Made by a program: the position numbers and the translations under genes. The notes under the pieces were generated by a model. That model saw only the letters and a list, made by a program, of their open reading frames with translations, searched no databases and was not told the DNA's origin. This document shows, one piece after another, positions 7,525-17,060 of a stretch of 64,000 bases of DNA (position 1 is its first letter; each line of letters begins with the position of its first letter). The stretch lies in the NCBI RefSeq assembly GCF_016863535.1, contig NZ_BOPB01000011.1, positions 186,001-250,000 on the forward strand. The letters are read 5' to 3'. The DNA is from Micromonospora lutea. Lineage in GTDB: Bacteria > Actinomycetota > Actinomycetes > Mycobacteriales > Micromonosporaceae.

Positions 7525-10500
7525 GTGTCCACTGTCGTCATCCGGCGGCCGGCGCGACGCCCAGCGCCCGAGATACCCGTCGGTGACCTGCCGGTGCAGG
7601 CGCCCCCGGAGGTTCCCGTCGGTAGCGGCGCCCGCTGGCACCAACTGCTGATGGTGTTGCCGATGCTCGGCGGCACGGTCGCGATGGCGATGATGTTCGG
7701 CCGGGGCGGCGGGGCCTACGCCTACGTGGTCGGCGGCATGTTCGGCCTCTCCTCCCTGGCAATGCTGGCGACCTCCTGGGGCAGCGCCTCGGGCACCCCG
7801 AAGAAGTCCGAGATGATGGCCGCCCGCCGGGAGTACCTGCGACACCTGGCGACCCTGCGGCGGCAGGTCCGGCAGACCGCGACCCGGCAGCGTGCCGGCC
7901 TCTGCTACCGGCATCCCGATCCGTCGCTGCTCTGGTCGACGGTGCACAGTCACCGGGTCTGGGAGCGGCGTCCCACGGACCCGGACTTCGCGGTGATCCG
8001 GGTCGCCGTCGGGCCGCAGACGCTGGCGACGCCGTTGGTGCCACCGGTCACCCGTCCGCTGGAGGAACTGGAGCCGATGACGGCGGGCGCGTTGCGCCGC
8101 TTCCTCGACGCGTACTCGGTGGTGCCCGACCTGCCGGTGGCCCTGTCGCTGCGCAGCTTCGCCCGGGTCTTCGTTCGGGCCGCTCCGGCCGGCCCCACCG
8201 GGTCGCCGGCCGCCCAGGCGCTGACCCGGGCCATCCTCACCCAGCTCGCGGTCTTCCACGCCCCGGACGAGCTGCTGATCGCCATCTGTGCCGGGCCGGA
8301 ACGACGCGGACACTGGGAGTGGGTCAAGTGGTTGCCGCACGCCCAGCACCCCACCCGCACCGACGCCCTCGGTCCGGTACGGCTGGTGGCCAGCTCCGCC
8401 GTGGAGTTGGAACGACTGCTCGACCGGGTGCTGGCCAACCGGTCCAGGTTCAGCCCGGCCGGACCGGCCTCGGAAGGGCCGCACCTGGTGATCGTGCTCG
8501 ACGGTGGTGACCTCACCGGTGCCACCGAACTGGTCGGGGACGGCGGCATCGACGCGGTGACCCTGATCGACCTGGACACTCCACCGCCGCGGCTGCTCGA
8601 CCGGTTCGCGCTGCTGCTGGAGCTGCGCGACGGCCGGTTGCACTCGCATTCCTCGGAGGGGCCGGCCGAGGTCGGCCGGGTCGACGCGCTGGAGGTCGTC
8701 GAGGCCGAGGCGGTGGCGCGCCGGCTGGCACCGCTGCGGTTGGCCGCCGCGCGGGACGCCGATCCCGCACCGGGCGTCGAGCCGGGTCTGCCGGAGTTGC
8801 TCGGCATCGGCGATCCGGAGGGCTTCACCGCCGAGCAGGGCTGGATGCCAAGGTCGACGCGGGACCGGCTGCGGGTGCCGATCGGCGTCGGCGTGGACGG
8901 CGGCGCGGTCGAGTTGGACCTGAAGGAGTCGGCGCAGGGCGGCATGGGCCCGCACGGGCTGCTGATCGGGGCCACCGGCTCCGGCAAGTCCGAGCTGCTT
9001 CGTACGCTGGTGCTCGGGTTGGCCGCCACCCATTCCGCCGAGCAGCTCAACTTCGTGCTTGTCGACTTCAAGGGTGGGGCCACCTTCGCCCCCTTCGACC
9101 GGCTGCCGCACACCGCCGCCGTGATCACCAACCTGGCCGACGCGTTGCCGTTGGTTGACCGGATGGTCGATGCGATCAACGGCGAGCTGGTCCGCCGACA
9201 GGAGTTGCTGCGCCGCGCCGGCAACTTCGCCAGCCTGCGCGACTACGAGCGGGCCCGGATGGCCGGCAGCCCGCTGGCACCGTTGCCGTCGCTGCTGCTG
9301 ATCTGTGACGAGTTCTCCGAACTGCTCTCGGCCAAGCCGGATTTCATCGACCTGTTCGTCCAGATCGGCCGGCTGGGCCGGTCGCTCGGGGTGCACCTGC
9401 TGCTGGCGAGCCAGCGGCTGGAGGAGGGACGGCTGCGCGGGCTGGACACCCACCTGTCGTACCGGATCGGACTGCGGACCTTCTCCTCGCTGGAGTCCCG
9501 CACGGTGCTCGGGGTGCCCGACGCGCACGAGCTACCCCCGTCGCCGGGGCACGGCTACCTGCGCTTCGGCACCGAGCCGTTGCTGCGTTTCAAGACCGCG
9601 TACGTCTCCGGTCCGGCGCGTCGGCGCGTCCTGGCGACCGACGAGGCCGGAGCCGACCGTCCCCGCCTGCTCGCCTTCTCCACCCATGCCACGCCCGTGC
9701 CACAGCCGCCCGCGCCACCGGTCGTCGAAGACGAGGCGGACGGCACGGAGACCCTGCTGCATCTGCTGGTCGACCGGCTGGCGGGGCAGGGCGCGCCAGC
9801 GCACCAGGTGTGGCTGCCACCACTGGATGCCCCTCCGGCGATGGACGAGTTGGTCGGTCCGCTCACGATCGATCCGGTCCGGGGGCTGACCTTCGGCAAT
9901 CCCGAACTGCACGGCAGCCTGCAGGTACCGGTGGCCGTCGTCGACCGGCCCTACGAGCAACGCCGTGACGTGTTGTGGTTGGCGCTGGACGGGGCGGCCG
10001 GCCATGTCGCCGTGGTCGGTGGTACGCAGAGCGGTAAGTCCGCCGCGCTGCGTACGCTGATCTGCGCGCTGGCTCTCACCCACACGCCGGCCGAGGCGCA
10101 GGTCTACTGCCTCGACTTCGGTGGCGGCGGGCTGGCCTCGGTACGCGACCTGCCGCATGTCGGTGGGGTCACCGGTCGGGCCGACCCCACCGGCGTACGC
10201 CGCACCGTGGGCGAGATGGCCACCCTGCTCGCCGACCGGGAACGTCGCTTCGCCGAACTGGGCGTGGAGTCGATGGCCGTTTGGCGGCAGCGACGCGATG
10301 GCAACACCGACGCGGGCGGTACCGACCAGTTCAGCGACGTGTTCCTCGTCGTGGACGGGTGGACGACCCTGCGTGCCGAGTACGACGACCTGGAACCACT
10401 GATCACCGACCTGGCGACCCGGGGGCTCTCCTACGGCGTGCACGTGGTGGCCAGCGCGGTACGTTGGCTGGATTTCCGGCCCGCCATCCGGGACCTCTTC

Positions 10501-11463
10501 GGCTCCCGGCTGGAGTTGCGGCTCGGTGATCCGTCCGACTCGCTGGTGGCCCGACGGGCGGCGGCGCACGTGCCGGAGCAGAGTCCGGGGCGTGGCATCA
10601 CCTCGGAGAGCCTGCACTTCCTCACCGCGCTGCCCCGGACGACCGACACGGACACCGCGGCGTTGGTGAAACAGGTGAGCGCCGCATGGCCTGGTCCGGT
10701 AGCGCCCCCGGTCCGGCTGCTCCCGGCCGTACTGCCGTACCCGAAGCTCGACCTCGACGCCACGACGGGGCTGCACATTCCGGTCGGTGTCGCCGAGGCG
10801 GATCTACGTCCGGTGATCCTCGACTTCGGCACCGAGCCGCATCTCGTGGTCTACGGCGACGCCGAGTGCGGCAAGTCGTCGTTCCTGCGCGCCCTGGCCA
10901 CCTCGATCGTCACCCGGTTCACGCCGGAGCAGGCCCGGCTGATCATGGTGGACTACCGACGCAGCCTGCTCGGCGCCATCTCCACCGAGCACCTGATCGG
11001 CTACGGCACCGCAGCGGCACACACCACCGACCTGATCGAGTCGGCCGCCGGCTACCTGCAGGCTCGTACCCCGGGCCCGCAGGTCAGCCCGGCGGAGTTG
11101 CGGGACCGCTCGTGGTGGTCCGGTCCGGAACTGTTCGTGTTGGTCGACGACTACGACCTGGTGGCGAGCGGGCCGGCGAACCCGTTGCGGGCACTGGAGG
11201 AGCACCTGCCGCACGCCCGCGACGTCGGGCTGCACCTGGTGCTGGCGCGCCGCTCCGGCGGTGCCGCCCGCGCCCAGTACGAGCCGCTGGTGCAGCGGTT
11301 ACGTGAACTGTCCACCTCGGGCCTGGTGATGTCGGGCAGCCCGGAGGAGGGTGCCCTGGTCGGTCCGGTCCGGCCGGGTCCGCTGCCACCCGGACGCGGC
11401 CGGTTGTTCACCCGACGCGAGGGGGTACGCCTGGTCCAACTGGCGCACCTGCCGCCACAGTGA
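7525..11463 (+). CDS. eccC: Type VII secretion ATPase EccC (fused EccCa-EccCb)
   Basis: Motor of the ESX secretion machine, 1312 residues, fused EccCa and EccCb. Two hydrophobic segments near residues 41-85 anchor it in the membrane, followed by three FtsK/SpoIIIE ATPase domains with P-loops GATGSGKS (about 482), GGTQSGKS (about 832) and GDAECGKS (about 1111). Domain 1 also shows Walker B-like LLLICDEF. Family members bind the C-terminal signal of WXG100 substrates through the last ATPase domain. GTG start with GGGAGG eight bases upstream. The gene is divergent from eccD across the IS remnant and is followed 73 bases later by mycP. Confidence 0.93.
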   Translation: MSTVVIRRPARRPAPEIPVGDLPVQAPPEVPVGSGARWHQLLMVLPMLGGTVAMAMMFGRGGGAYAYVVGGMFGLSSLAMLATSWGSASGTPKKSEMMAARREYLRHLATLRRQVRQTATRQRAGLCYRHPDPSLLWSTVHSHRVWERRPTDPDFAVIRVAVGPQTLATPLVPPVTRPLEELEPMTAGALRRFLDAYSVVPDLPVALSLRSFARVFVRAAPAGPTGSPAAQALTRAILTQLAVFHAPDELLIAICAGPERRGHWEWVKWLPHAQHPTRTDALGPVRLVASSAVELERLLDRVLANRSRFSPAGPASEGPHLVIVLDGGDLTGATELVGDGGIDAVTLIDLDTPPPRLLDRFALLLELRDGRLHSHSSEGPAEVGRVDALEVVEAEAVARRLAPLRLAAARDADPAPGVEPGLPELLGIGDPEGFTAEQGWMPRSTRDRLRVPIGVGVDGGAVELDLKESAQGGMGPHGLLIGATGSGKSELLRTLVLGLAATHSAEQLNFVLVDFKGGATFAPFDRLPHTAAVITNLADALPLVDRMVDAINGELVRRQELLRRAGNFASLRDYERARMAGSPLAPLPSLLLICDEFSELLSAKPDFIDLFVQIGRLGRSLGVHLLLASQRLEEGRLRGLDTHLSYRIGLRTFSSLESRTVLGVPDAHELPPSPGHGYLRFGTEPLLRFKTAYVSGPARRRVLATDEAGADRPRLLAFSTHATPVPQPPAPPVVEDEADGTETLLHLLVDRLAGQGAPAHQVWLPPLDAPPAMDELVGPLTIDPVRGLTFGNPELHGSLQVPVAVVDRPYEQRRDVLWLALDGAAGHVAVVGGTQSGKSAALRTLICALALTHTPAEAQVYCLDFGGGGLASVRDLPHVGGVTGRADPTGVRRTVGEMATLLADRERRFAELGVESMAVWRQRRDGNTDAGGTDQFSDVFLVVDGWTTLRAEYDDLEPLITDLATRGLSYGVHVVASAVRWLDFRPAIRDLFGSRLELRLGDPSDSLVARRAAAHVPEQSPGRGITSESLHFLTALPRTTDTDTAALVKQVSAAWPGPVAPPVRLLPAVLPYPKLDLDATTGLHIPVGVAEADLRPVILDFGTEPHLVVYGDAECGKSSFLRALATSIVTRFTPEQARLIMVDYRRSLLGAISTEHLIGYGTAAAHTTDLIESAAGYLQARTPGPQVSPAELRDRSWWSGPELFVLVDDYDLVASGPANPLRALEEHLPHARDVGLHLVLARRSGGAARAQYEPLVQRLRELSTSGLVMSGSPEEGALVGPVRPGPLPPGRGRLFTRREGVRLVQLAHLPPQ

Positions 11464-11536
11464 CGTCGACTCCACGGAACGTCCCTGCGAGCGGGGCGGA
11501 ACCGGTAATCTCCGATCGTCATGTGTCCCGCGACGA

Positions 11537-12859
11537 ATGGCTGAGGATGTGACCAGGCTGCGGCACAGCGGGCTGCCAACGGCAGGCCGGTTCGCCAACC
11601 GCGCGCTGCTCGCGGCAGCGGCCGCCGCGCTGACGGTCGCCGTCGCGGTCGTGCCCGCCGCCGCCGTGCCGGTCCGCCCTGCCGCGTACGGCACGCTGGT
11701 GGCCCACAACCCCGACTCCACGCAACGCGCCGATCAGGTCCGCGACGAGCAGTGGCAGCTCGACAAGTTGGGCGCGCGGACGGCATGGCGTACCTCGACC
11801 GGGCGTGGCGTGGTCGTGGCGGTGATCGATTCCGGGGTGGACGGTTCCCACCCGGACCTGACCGGGCAGGTGCTGCCGGGGCTCGACCTGGTCGCACCGA
11901 GCGGGGCGACCGAACCGGATCCGGTCGGGCACGGCACGACGGTGGCCGGCCTGATCGCGGGGCGCAACGACGACCGCCGGGGCGTGGTGGGGCTCGCGCC
12001 GGACGCCCGGATCCTGCCCGTGCGGGTCCTGGACGCGGAGAACCGCTACGACGACGCGCTGATCGTGGCCAAGGGTGTGCGGTGGGCGGTGGACAACGGC
12101 GCCAAGGTGATCAACCTTTCGCTCGGTGGTAACGGCGACAGCGCGGCACTTGCCGCGGCGATCGACTACGCCTTCGCCAGGGACGTGGTGGTGGTCGCCT
12201 GCACCGGGAATCTCGCCACGTCGCCGGAGGCGAAGGTGTGGTATCCGGCCCGCGAGCCCGGCGTCCTCGCGGTCTCCGGTCTGGAGCGCAACAGCGACAA
12301 CCTGTGGAGCGGCGCGATCACCGGTCGCGCCACGGTCCTCACGGCTCCCGCCAGCGGGCTGGTGGGCGCACGTCCGCCCGGTGGCTACTGGCGGGTGCAG
12401 GGCACCAGCTTCGCGGCACCGCTGGTCGCTGCCACCGCCGCCCTGGTGCGGTCGCGCTACCCGGAGATGTCCGCCGGGGACGTGGTCAACCGGCTGCTGG
12501 TCACCGCCAAGGACATTGGGCCCACCGGGCGGGACGAGCGGTTCGGATACGGCCTGGTCGACCCGGTCGCGGCGCTGACCGCGGAGGTGCCGCTGAACTA
12601 CGAGAACCCGCTGGACGACAACGACGCGCCCGGGGTGGCCGGCTTCGGCCCCGCGCCCGGCTCCACGACGGCAGGTGATCCCGACGCGGAACAACTCGGT
12701 CTGACCGGGTCCCAGCAGGAGACCCGGTGGCGGGCCCGGGCCGCCGGTTCGCAGGACGATGTCGATTCGGATCGGCTCTGGATCGGGGCGGCCATCCTCG
12801 TCGCGCTGCTCACCGGTGCGGCGCTGATGGTGCGCCGGTTCCGGCAGTCGTACCGCTGA
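11537..12859 (+). CDS. mycP: Type VII secretion-associated serine protease, mycosin
   Basis: Subtilisin-family (S8) protease of 440 residues, exported and anchored at its C-terminus, required for stability of the ESX membrane complex and for cleaving some secreted substrates. Signal-type hydrophobic segment at about 22-45; catalytic triad D98 (VIDSGVDGSHPDL), H132 (GHGTTVAGL) and S291 (GTSFAAPLVAAT); C-terminal membrane helix LWIGAAILVALLTGAALMV with a basic cytoplasmic tail. This is the standard mycosin layout. A seven-codon open frame (11521-11544) overlaps the start. Follows eccC on the same strand. Confidence 0.93.
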   Translation: MAEDVTRLRHSGLPTAGRFANRALLAAAAAALTVAVAVVPAAAVPVRPAAYGTLVAHNPDSTQRADQVRDEQWQLDKLGARTAWRTSTGRGVVVAVIDSGVDGSHPDLTGQVLPGLDLVAPSGATEPDPVGHGTTVAGLIAGRNDDRRGVVGLAPDARILPVRVLDAENRYDDALIVAKGVRWAVDNGAKVINLSLGGNGDSAALAAAIDYAFARDVVVVACTGNLATSPEAKVWYPAREPGVLAVSGLERNSDNLWSGAITGRATVLTAPASGLVGARPPGGYWRVQGTSFAAPLVAATAALVRSRYPEMSAGDVVNRLLVTAKDIGPTGRDERFGYGLVDPVAALTAEVPLNYENPLDDNDAPGVAGFGPAPGSTTAGDPDAEQLGLTGSQQETRWRARAAGSQDDVDSDRLWIGAAILVALLTGAALMVRRFRQSYR

Positions 12860-12940
12860 GCGGCCGCCGCCGAGGTGTCGGGCGGCAGATTCGGCGCATT
12901 TTCGGGAGGTGGACCCGGCCGGCTGGGTAGAACGATCGTC

Positions 12941-13660
12941 GTGGACACCTTCGAACGAGTCGGCCCGGCGCCATCATCCGGTCCGGACCGTCGCGGACGG
13001 CGGGACGATCCGTCTGGTGCACGGACGACGCGCACTCTCTCCGGCGTGCTGCTGGTCGTGCCGTTCGCACTGCTCGCGCTGCTGGTGCTGGGTAACTGGT
13101 CACCGCTGCGTCGACTCGACCTGGCGATCACCAACCACCTGCACGGGTACGCTTCGGACCACCCGGTCTGGGTCCGGGTGATGAGTCTGTGGACCGACGC
13201 CTTCGCGCCGATGCCCCTGCGGGCCGCCGCGCTGGTCCTGGTGATCTGGCTGGTCCGCGACGGTGCCCGGCGGCTCGCCGTCTGGGTCGCCACCACCATG
13301 GTGCTCGGCGGTCTGCTCGGGCCGCTGCTCAAACTGGTCGTCGGTCGGCCGCGACCGGACCTGCCCGACCCGGTGGCGCAGGCACCCGGTCTGGCCTTTC
13401 CATCAGGCCACGCGCTGAACGCGGTGCTCGCCGCCGGAGTCCTGCTGGTGGTGTTCCTGCCCCGGACCAGACCCCGATCGGCCACCCGTGCGGCGGTCTG
13501 GCTCGGCGCGCTGTCGATCGCCCTGGTGACCGGGTTCAGCCGGGTCGCCCTCGGCGTCCACTGGAGCAGCGACGTGCTGGCCGGGTGGCTGCTCGGAGCC
13601 ACGGTGGTCGTCGCCACCACCACCGCGCTCGACGTCTGGCCCCGGGCACGGTCAGGCTGA
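12941..13660 (+). CDS. PAP2-superfamily membrane phosphatase
   Basis: Integral membrane lipid phosphatase of 239 residues. All three phosphatase signatures are visible: KLVVGRPRPD (KxxxxxxRP), FPSGHALNAV (PSGH) and SRVALGVHWSSDVLAG (SRxxxxxHxxxD). Several hydrophobic helices surround them. Likely substrates are phosphatidate-type lipids or polyprenyl pyrophosphates, the latter linking it to cell-wall lipid recycling; the sequence cannot decide. GTG 12941 is chosen because a TAGAAC box lies seven bases before it; an in-frame GTG at 12875 is an alternative. Converges on marP with only 13 bases between stops. Confidence 0.88.
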   Translation: MDTFERVGPAPSSGPDRRGRRDDPSGARTTRTLSGVLLVVPFALLALLVLGNWSPLRRLDLAITNHLHGYASDHPVWVRVMSLWTDAFAPMPLRAAALVLVIWLVRDGARRLAVWVATTMVLGGLLGPLLKLVVGRPRPDLPDPVAQAPGLAFPSGHALNAVLAAGVLLVVFLPRTRPRSATRAAVWLGALSIALVTGFSRVALGVHWSSDVLAGWLLGATVVVATTTALDVWPRARSG

Positions 13661-13673
13661 GCTGGTACGTGCG

Positions 13674-14852
13674 TCAGGTGCAGTCGCCGGTGTCGGTGCC
13701 CCGGGTGCGTTCGGCACCGGCCAGCGCTACCGGCCGGGCCTCGGCGGCGGTGACCGCGAACCCGGTGTTCGGGTCGTCCGCCGCCGCCGCGAAGATCACC
13801 CCGAGCACCAGGCCGTTCGAGGAGACCAGCGGCCCCCCGGAGTTGCCGCTGCGGACCAGGGCCCGGATCGTGTAGATCTCCCGGTCCACGTTCCCTGACG
13901 AGTAGATGTCCGGACCGGTGATGCGGTCGACGTCGCGGATTCGCGCCGACTGGGCGTTGTACGGCCCGTCCAGTGGAAACCCGAGCACGATGGCGTCCGC
14001 GCCGACGGCGGCGTTGCCGGCAGCGAACCGCATCGACGGGCCGGGTAGCCCGGGCACGTAGAGCACGGCCAGGTCCCGGTCGGGGTCGTAGACGACCACC
14101 TCGCCCTCGTACCGGTCCCCGCGCAACTCCACCGCGACCGAGCGGGTGCCGGCGACCACGTGCGCGTTGGTCATCACCCGGTCATCGGCGTACACGAAGC
14201 CGGACCCTTCGATCCGGCGCGAGCAGCTTGGCGCCGACCCGAGCACCTTCACCACCGAGCGCTGACCGTTGCTCACCACCTCGGAGCCGGCGAGCGCCGG
14301 GTCGGGCGGCTCGACCTGCCGCGCCTGAGTACGCCGCAGCCCCTCGAAGACGTCCGGGAAACCGTTGGTGTCGACGGTGTCGCGCAGCGCCGTGGAGAGC
14401 TGCTGAGCCTGGTCGGGCAGCACCCGGTCCACCACGTTGAGCAGGGCGCTGCTCTTCACCGACGCGGCGAGCCAGGGCAGCGAGGAGGAGCCGAGCGGCA
14501 CGGCCACCAGCCAGGCGACCAGCAGCACCGCGAAGAGGGAGACGAACGCGCCACCGATGTCGTCGGCCCGCCGTCCCACGTCACTGGCGATGGTGCGGCG
14601 CAGGTGTGACCCGAGCCAGCCGGCCAGTGCCTGACCCACCACGGCAAGGCCGAAGATGGCGACCAGTGAGACCAGCACCCGGGTGCCGCTGTCCACGAAC
14701 TGCTGAGCGACCATCGGACCGACCTGCAAGCCGATCAGGGCGCCGAGGAAGAACCCGGTGAACGAGAGCACCCCGATGACGAACCCCTGTCGGTATCCGC
14801 TGATCGCGAACACGAGCATGAGCAACAGCAGGACGAGATCCACGGCCGACAC
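13674..14852 (-). CDS. marP: Periplasmic serine protease MarP (CvpA/colicin V domain + trypsin-like)
   Basis: Membrane serine protease of about 392 residues. The first 160 residues form a CvpA-like four-helix membrane domain (VDLVLLLLMLVFAISGYRQGFVIGV...), followed by a trypsin/chymotrypsin-fold domain with the triad in TNAHVV (His), DRDLAVLYV (Asp) and RSGNSGGPLV (Ser). In M. tuberculosis MarP (Rv3671c) protects against acid and oxidative stress by processing a peptidoglycan hydrolase; the same role is inferred. GTG 14852 follows TAGGCT by seven bases, so it has its own leaderless promoter besides the upstream operon. Confidence 0.92.
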   Translation of the reverse strand: MSAVDLVLLLLMLVFAISGYRQGFVIGVLSFTGFFLGALIGLQVGPMVAQQFVDSGTRVLVSLVAIFGLAVVGQALAGWLGSHLRRTIASDVGRRADDIGGAFVSLFAVLLVAWLVAVPLGSSSLPWLAASVKSSALLNVVDRVLPDQAQQLSTALRDTVDTNGFPDVFEGLRRTQARQVEPPDPALAGSEVVSNGQRSVVKVLGSAPSCSRRIEGSGFVYADDRVMTNAHVVAGTRSVAVELRGDRYEGEVVVYDPDRDLAVLYVPGLPGPSMRFAAGNAAVGADAIVLGFPLDGPYNAQSARIRDVDRITGPDIYSSGNVDREIYTIRALVRSGNSGGPLVSSNGLVLGVIFAAAADDPNTGFAVTAAEARPVALAGAERTRGTDTGDCT

Positions 14853-14859
14853 GGGTTCA

Positions 14860-14865
14860 AGCCTA
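14860..14865 (-). promoter_or_regulatory. -10 box, leaderless start of marP
   Basis: On the minus strand TAGGCT is followed by seven bases and the GTG at 14852. There is no ribosome binding site in the gap. It allows marP to be transcribed apart from nth-tlpA-nudL. Confidence 0.5.
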
Positions 14866-14916
14866 CGGGCCCGGGGCTCGCGCGAAGACGATCGCTTGCG
14901 GAAGGTGACGGTCGGA

Positions 14917-15627
14917 TCAGCGCAGTGCGCTCTCGTCGACCTCGTCGGTGCCGGCCGACGGGGCGGGCGAGGCACCGATCGGCGGAAGGTCGATCACTCG
15001 GCTGCGCGGCCACGGACGACTCCAGCCGCCCATCTCCAACAACGCGGCCAGCACCCCGGCCGTGAACCCCCAGACCAGCATTCCGCGTACGGAGAAGGCC
15101 GGGCCGATCCAGCCACTCGAATGGCGTACCCGCAGCCGGTTGTCCGGGTCGACCAGCTCGGCGACCGGCAGGCGGGCGACGTGCGCCACCTCGGCCGGGT
15201 CCCGGGAGTCAACCGGATGCGGCGCGTGCCACCAGGCGAGCACCGGGGTCACCACGAAGTCGCTGACCGGTATCCACAGCCTCGGCAGCTGGGCCAGCAC
15301 GGTGACGCTGGCCGGGTCGAGCCCGACCTCCTCGTTCGCCTCGCGCAGCGCGGTCGCGGAGGCGTCGACGTCCTCCGGGTCGGCCGCGCCGCCGGGAAAC
15401 GCCGGTTGGCCGGCGTGGTTGCGCAGGGTCGCGGCCCGCTGAAGGACCAGCACGTCCGGACCGGTGGCGGCGTCTTCACCGAGCAGCACCAGCACGGCGC
15501 TCTCCCGGCCACCGCGGTCCGGCGTACGGAGCTGGGTGAAGTCCTCCGTGCGTGCGGTGCCGAGCCGACCCAGAAGTGGTCCCAGCCAGCCCGGCGGCTG
15601 ACGATCCGCCGGTTCGCGCAGGTTCAC
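14917..15627 (-). CDS. NUDIX hydrolase, CoA pyrophosphatase type
   Basis: 236-residue Nudix enzyme expected to cleave CoA or acyl-CoA into phosphopantetheine and 3',5'-ADP. The Nudix box is PGGAADPEDVDASATALREA then NEEVGLDP, with the two extra residues between the first Glu and REA that mark the CoA-pyrophosphatase subgroup; the family's upstream LxxRxxxLRxHxGQxxFPGG is seen as LQRAATLRNHAGQPAFPGG. Start GTG overlaps the stop of tlpA (GTGA), so the genes are translationally coupled. Same position as Rv3672c. Confidence 0.9.
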   Translation of the reverse strand: MNLREPADRQPPGWLGPLLGRLGTARTEDFTQLRTPDRGGRESAVLVLLGEDAATGPDVLVLQRAATLRNHAGQPAFPGGAADPEDVDASATALREANEEVGLDPASVTVLAQLPRLWIPVSDFVVTPVLAWWHAPHPVDSRDPAEVAHVARLPVAELVDPDNRLRVRHSSGWIGPAFSVRGMLVWGFTAGVLAALLEMGGWSRPWPRSRVIDLPPIGASPAPSAGTDEVDESALR

Positions 15628-16229
15628 GCCGGCACCGTGAGGCCGAGGTGCTGGCGGACGAGGTCGGCCAGGCCGGCGTCGTCGAGCGCACCGGAACTGT
15701 CGATGTGTCGGATGCGGCCCTGGGCGTCCACGAAGACGGTCAGCGGGACGGCGTTGCGACGCAGTGCCCGTTGCACCGCCTCACCCTGGTCGACCAGCAT
15801 CGGGAACCGTACGCCGAAGTCCTCGCCGATCGACTGGGCGCCCTCGCGGCTGTCCCGGCTGTTCACCCCGATGACCCGCAGCTGCCCCTCGGCGCGTTCG
15901 TGCAGCCGCTGGAAGGCGGGGAGTTCCTTGCGGCAGGGCGGGCACCAGGAGGCCCAGATGTTGACCACGGCGGGCCCACGGATGTCCCGCAGGGCGACCA
16001 GGTTCCCGCCGGTGAAACAGGTGAGGCTCAACTCGGGCAGCGGGTCACCAGTCGCCTCGTCGGCGCCGGTGGGTGCCGGGCCGCTGGTCAGGGTGGCGCA
16101 GTCCTCGAACGGGGATGGACGGGCGGCGGCCGTGTCCGGGCGGGCCGGTGCGGGTGCCTCGGTGTCGGCGGTGCAGGCGGCCGCGAGCAACAGCAGCGGC
16201 AGGGTCAGCAGCGCGAGCCGGCGTTTCAC
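15624..16229 (-). CDS. TlpA/ResA-like thioredoxin lipoprotein
   Basis: Exported thiol-disulfide oxidoreductase of 201 residues. The N-terminus is a lipoprotein signal ([19 protein letters not shown], lipobox LAAAC), so the protein is anchored to the outer face of the membrane. The thioredoxin fold carries WCPPC in [17 protein letters not shown]. Such proteins reduce apocytochrome c or other extracytoplasmic disulfides; which one is not evident here as no cytochrome genes are near. Start and stop both overlap neighbours by GTGA, placing it in the middle of an nth-tlpA-nudL operon (as Rv3673c). Confidence 0.93.
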   Translation of the reverse strand: MKRRLALLTLPLLLLAAACTADTEAPAPARPDTAAARPSPFEDCATLTSGPAPTGADEATGDPLPELSLTCFTGGNLVALRDIRGPAVVNIWASWCPPCRKELPAFQRLHERAEGQLRVIGVNSRDSREGAQSIGEDFGVRFPMLVDQGEAVQRALRRNAVPLTVFVDAQGRIRHIDSSGALDDAGLADLVRQHLGLTVPA

Positions 16230-17005
16230 GGTGCCTCCGCCTGAACCGCCTGCGCCGGGACCAGCTCGGGATCCACTCCGGCGGCGACGGCGAGATCACG
16301 GGCGCGGGGGCCCTTGAGCAGCTTCGCCGCCGCGGCTGGTTCGGTCGGCCCGGTGCCGTACGACGGACAGAGCTTGGTCAGCGTGCACGCGCCGCAGGCG
16401 GGCTTGCGCGCGTGGCAGACCCGGCGGCCGTGGAAGATGATCCGGTGCGACAGCATGGTCCAGTCGCGCTTCGGGAACATCGCCCCGATCGCGTGTTCGA
16501 TTTTGACCGGGTCGGTCTCGGTGGTCAGCTCCCAGCGCCGTACCAGCCGCTGGAAGTGGGTGTCGACGGTGATGCCGGGCACGTCGAAGGCGTTGCCGAG
16601 GATGACGTTGGCGGTCTTGCGGCCGATCCCGGGCAGGGTGACCAGGTCGGCCAGCCGGCCGGGGACCTGGCCGTCGTACCGCTCGACCAGTGCCTGACCC
16701 AGCTGGATCAGCGAATTGGTCTTGTTGCGGTAGAAACCGGTCGGTCGGATCAGCTCCTCCATCTCGCCGCGATCGGCACCGGCGTAGTCGGCGGCGGTCG
16801 GGTAGCGGGCGAAGAGTTTCGGAGTTACCTCGTTGACCTTCTTGTCCGTGCACTGGGCCGACAGGATGGTGGCGACGGCCAACTCCAGCGGGCTGCCGTG
16901 GTCGAGCTCGCAGTGCGCGTCGGGGTGCGTCTCGGTCAACACTCGGCCGATCCGCCGTGCTCGACGGGTGCGACCCAGGTCGGTCTCGGTGGCGCTTCTG
17001 GTCAC
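16226..17005 (-). CDS. nth: Endonuclease III
   Basis: Base-excision repair DNA glycosylase/AP lyase removing oxidised pyrimidines, 259 residues. The helix-hairpin-helix [12 protein letters not shown] contains the catalytic lysine and [12 protein letters not shown] the catalytic aspartate. The C-terminal [4Fe-4S] ligands are C-x6-C-x2-C-x5-C in [20 protein letters not shown] 17005 is chosen because TAGGCT lies seven bases upstream; the frame stays open further upstream but that part is Arg/Pro-rich shadow sequence. First gene of the nth-tlpA-nudL-marP run. Confidence 0.95.
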   Translation of the reverse strand: MTRSATETDLGRTRRARRIGRVLTETHPDAHCELDHGSPLELAVATILSAQCTDKKVNEVTPKLFARYPTAADYAGADRGEMEELIRPTGFYRNKTNSLIQLGQALVERYDGQVPGRLADLVTLPGIGRKTANVILGNAFDVPGITVDTHFQRLVRRWELTTETDPVKIEHAIGAMFPKRDWTMLSHRIIFHGRRVCHARKPACGACTLTKLCPSYGTGPTEPAAAAKLLKGPRARDLAVAAGVDPELVPAQAVQAEAP

Positions 17006-17012
17006 GACCGCC

Positions 17013-17018
17013 AGCCTA
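17013..17018 (-). promoter_or_regulatory. -10 box, leaderless start of nth operon
   Basis: TAGGCT on the minus strand, seven bases before the GTG of nth, with no ribosome binding site between. It should drive nth-tlpA-nudL. Confidence 0.5.
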
Positions 17019-17060
17019 CGTCGCCGCTCCGACTGGCCCGGACGGCTGTGCCGACGAAGA

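Noticed and set aside
7399..9528. Long open frame (709 codons) on the minus strand opposite eccC
   Set aside because: Composition is Gln/Arg/His/Gly-rich without domains, a typical antisense shadow of a high-GC gene; eccC shows clear P-loops and a ribosome binding site.
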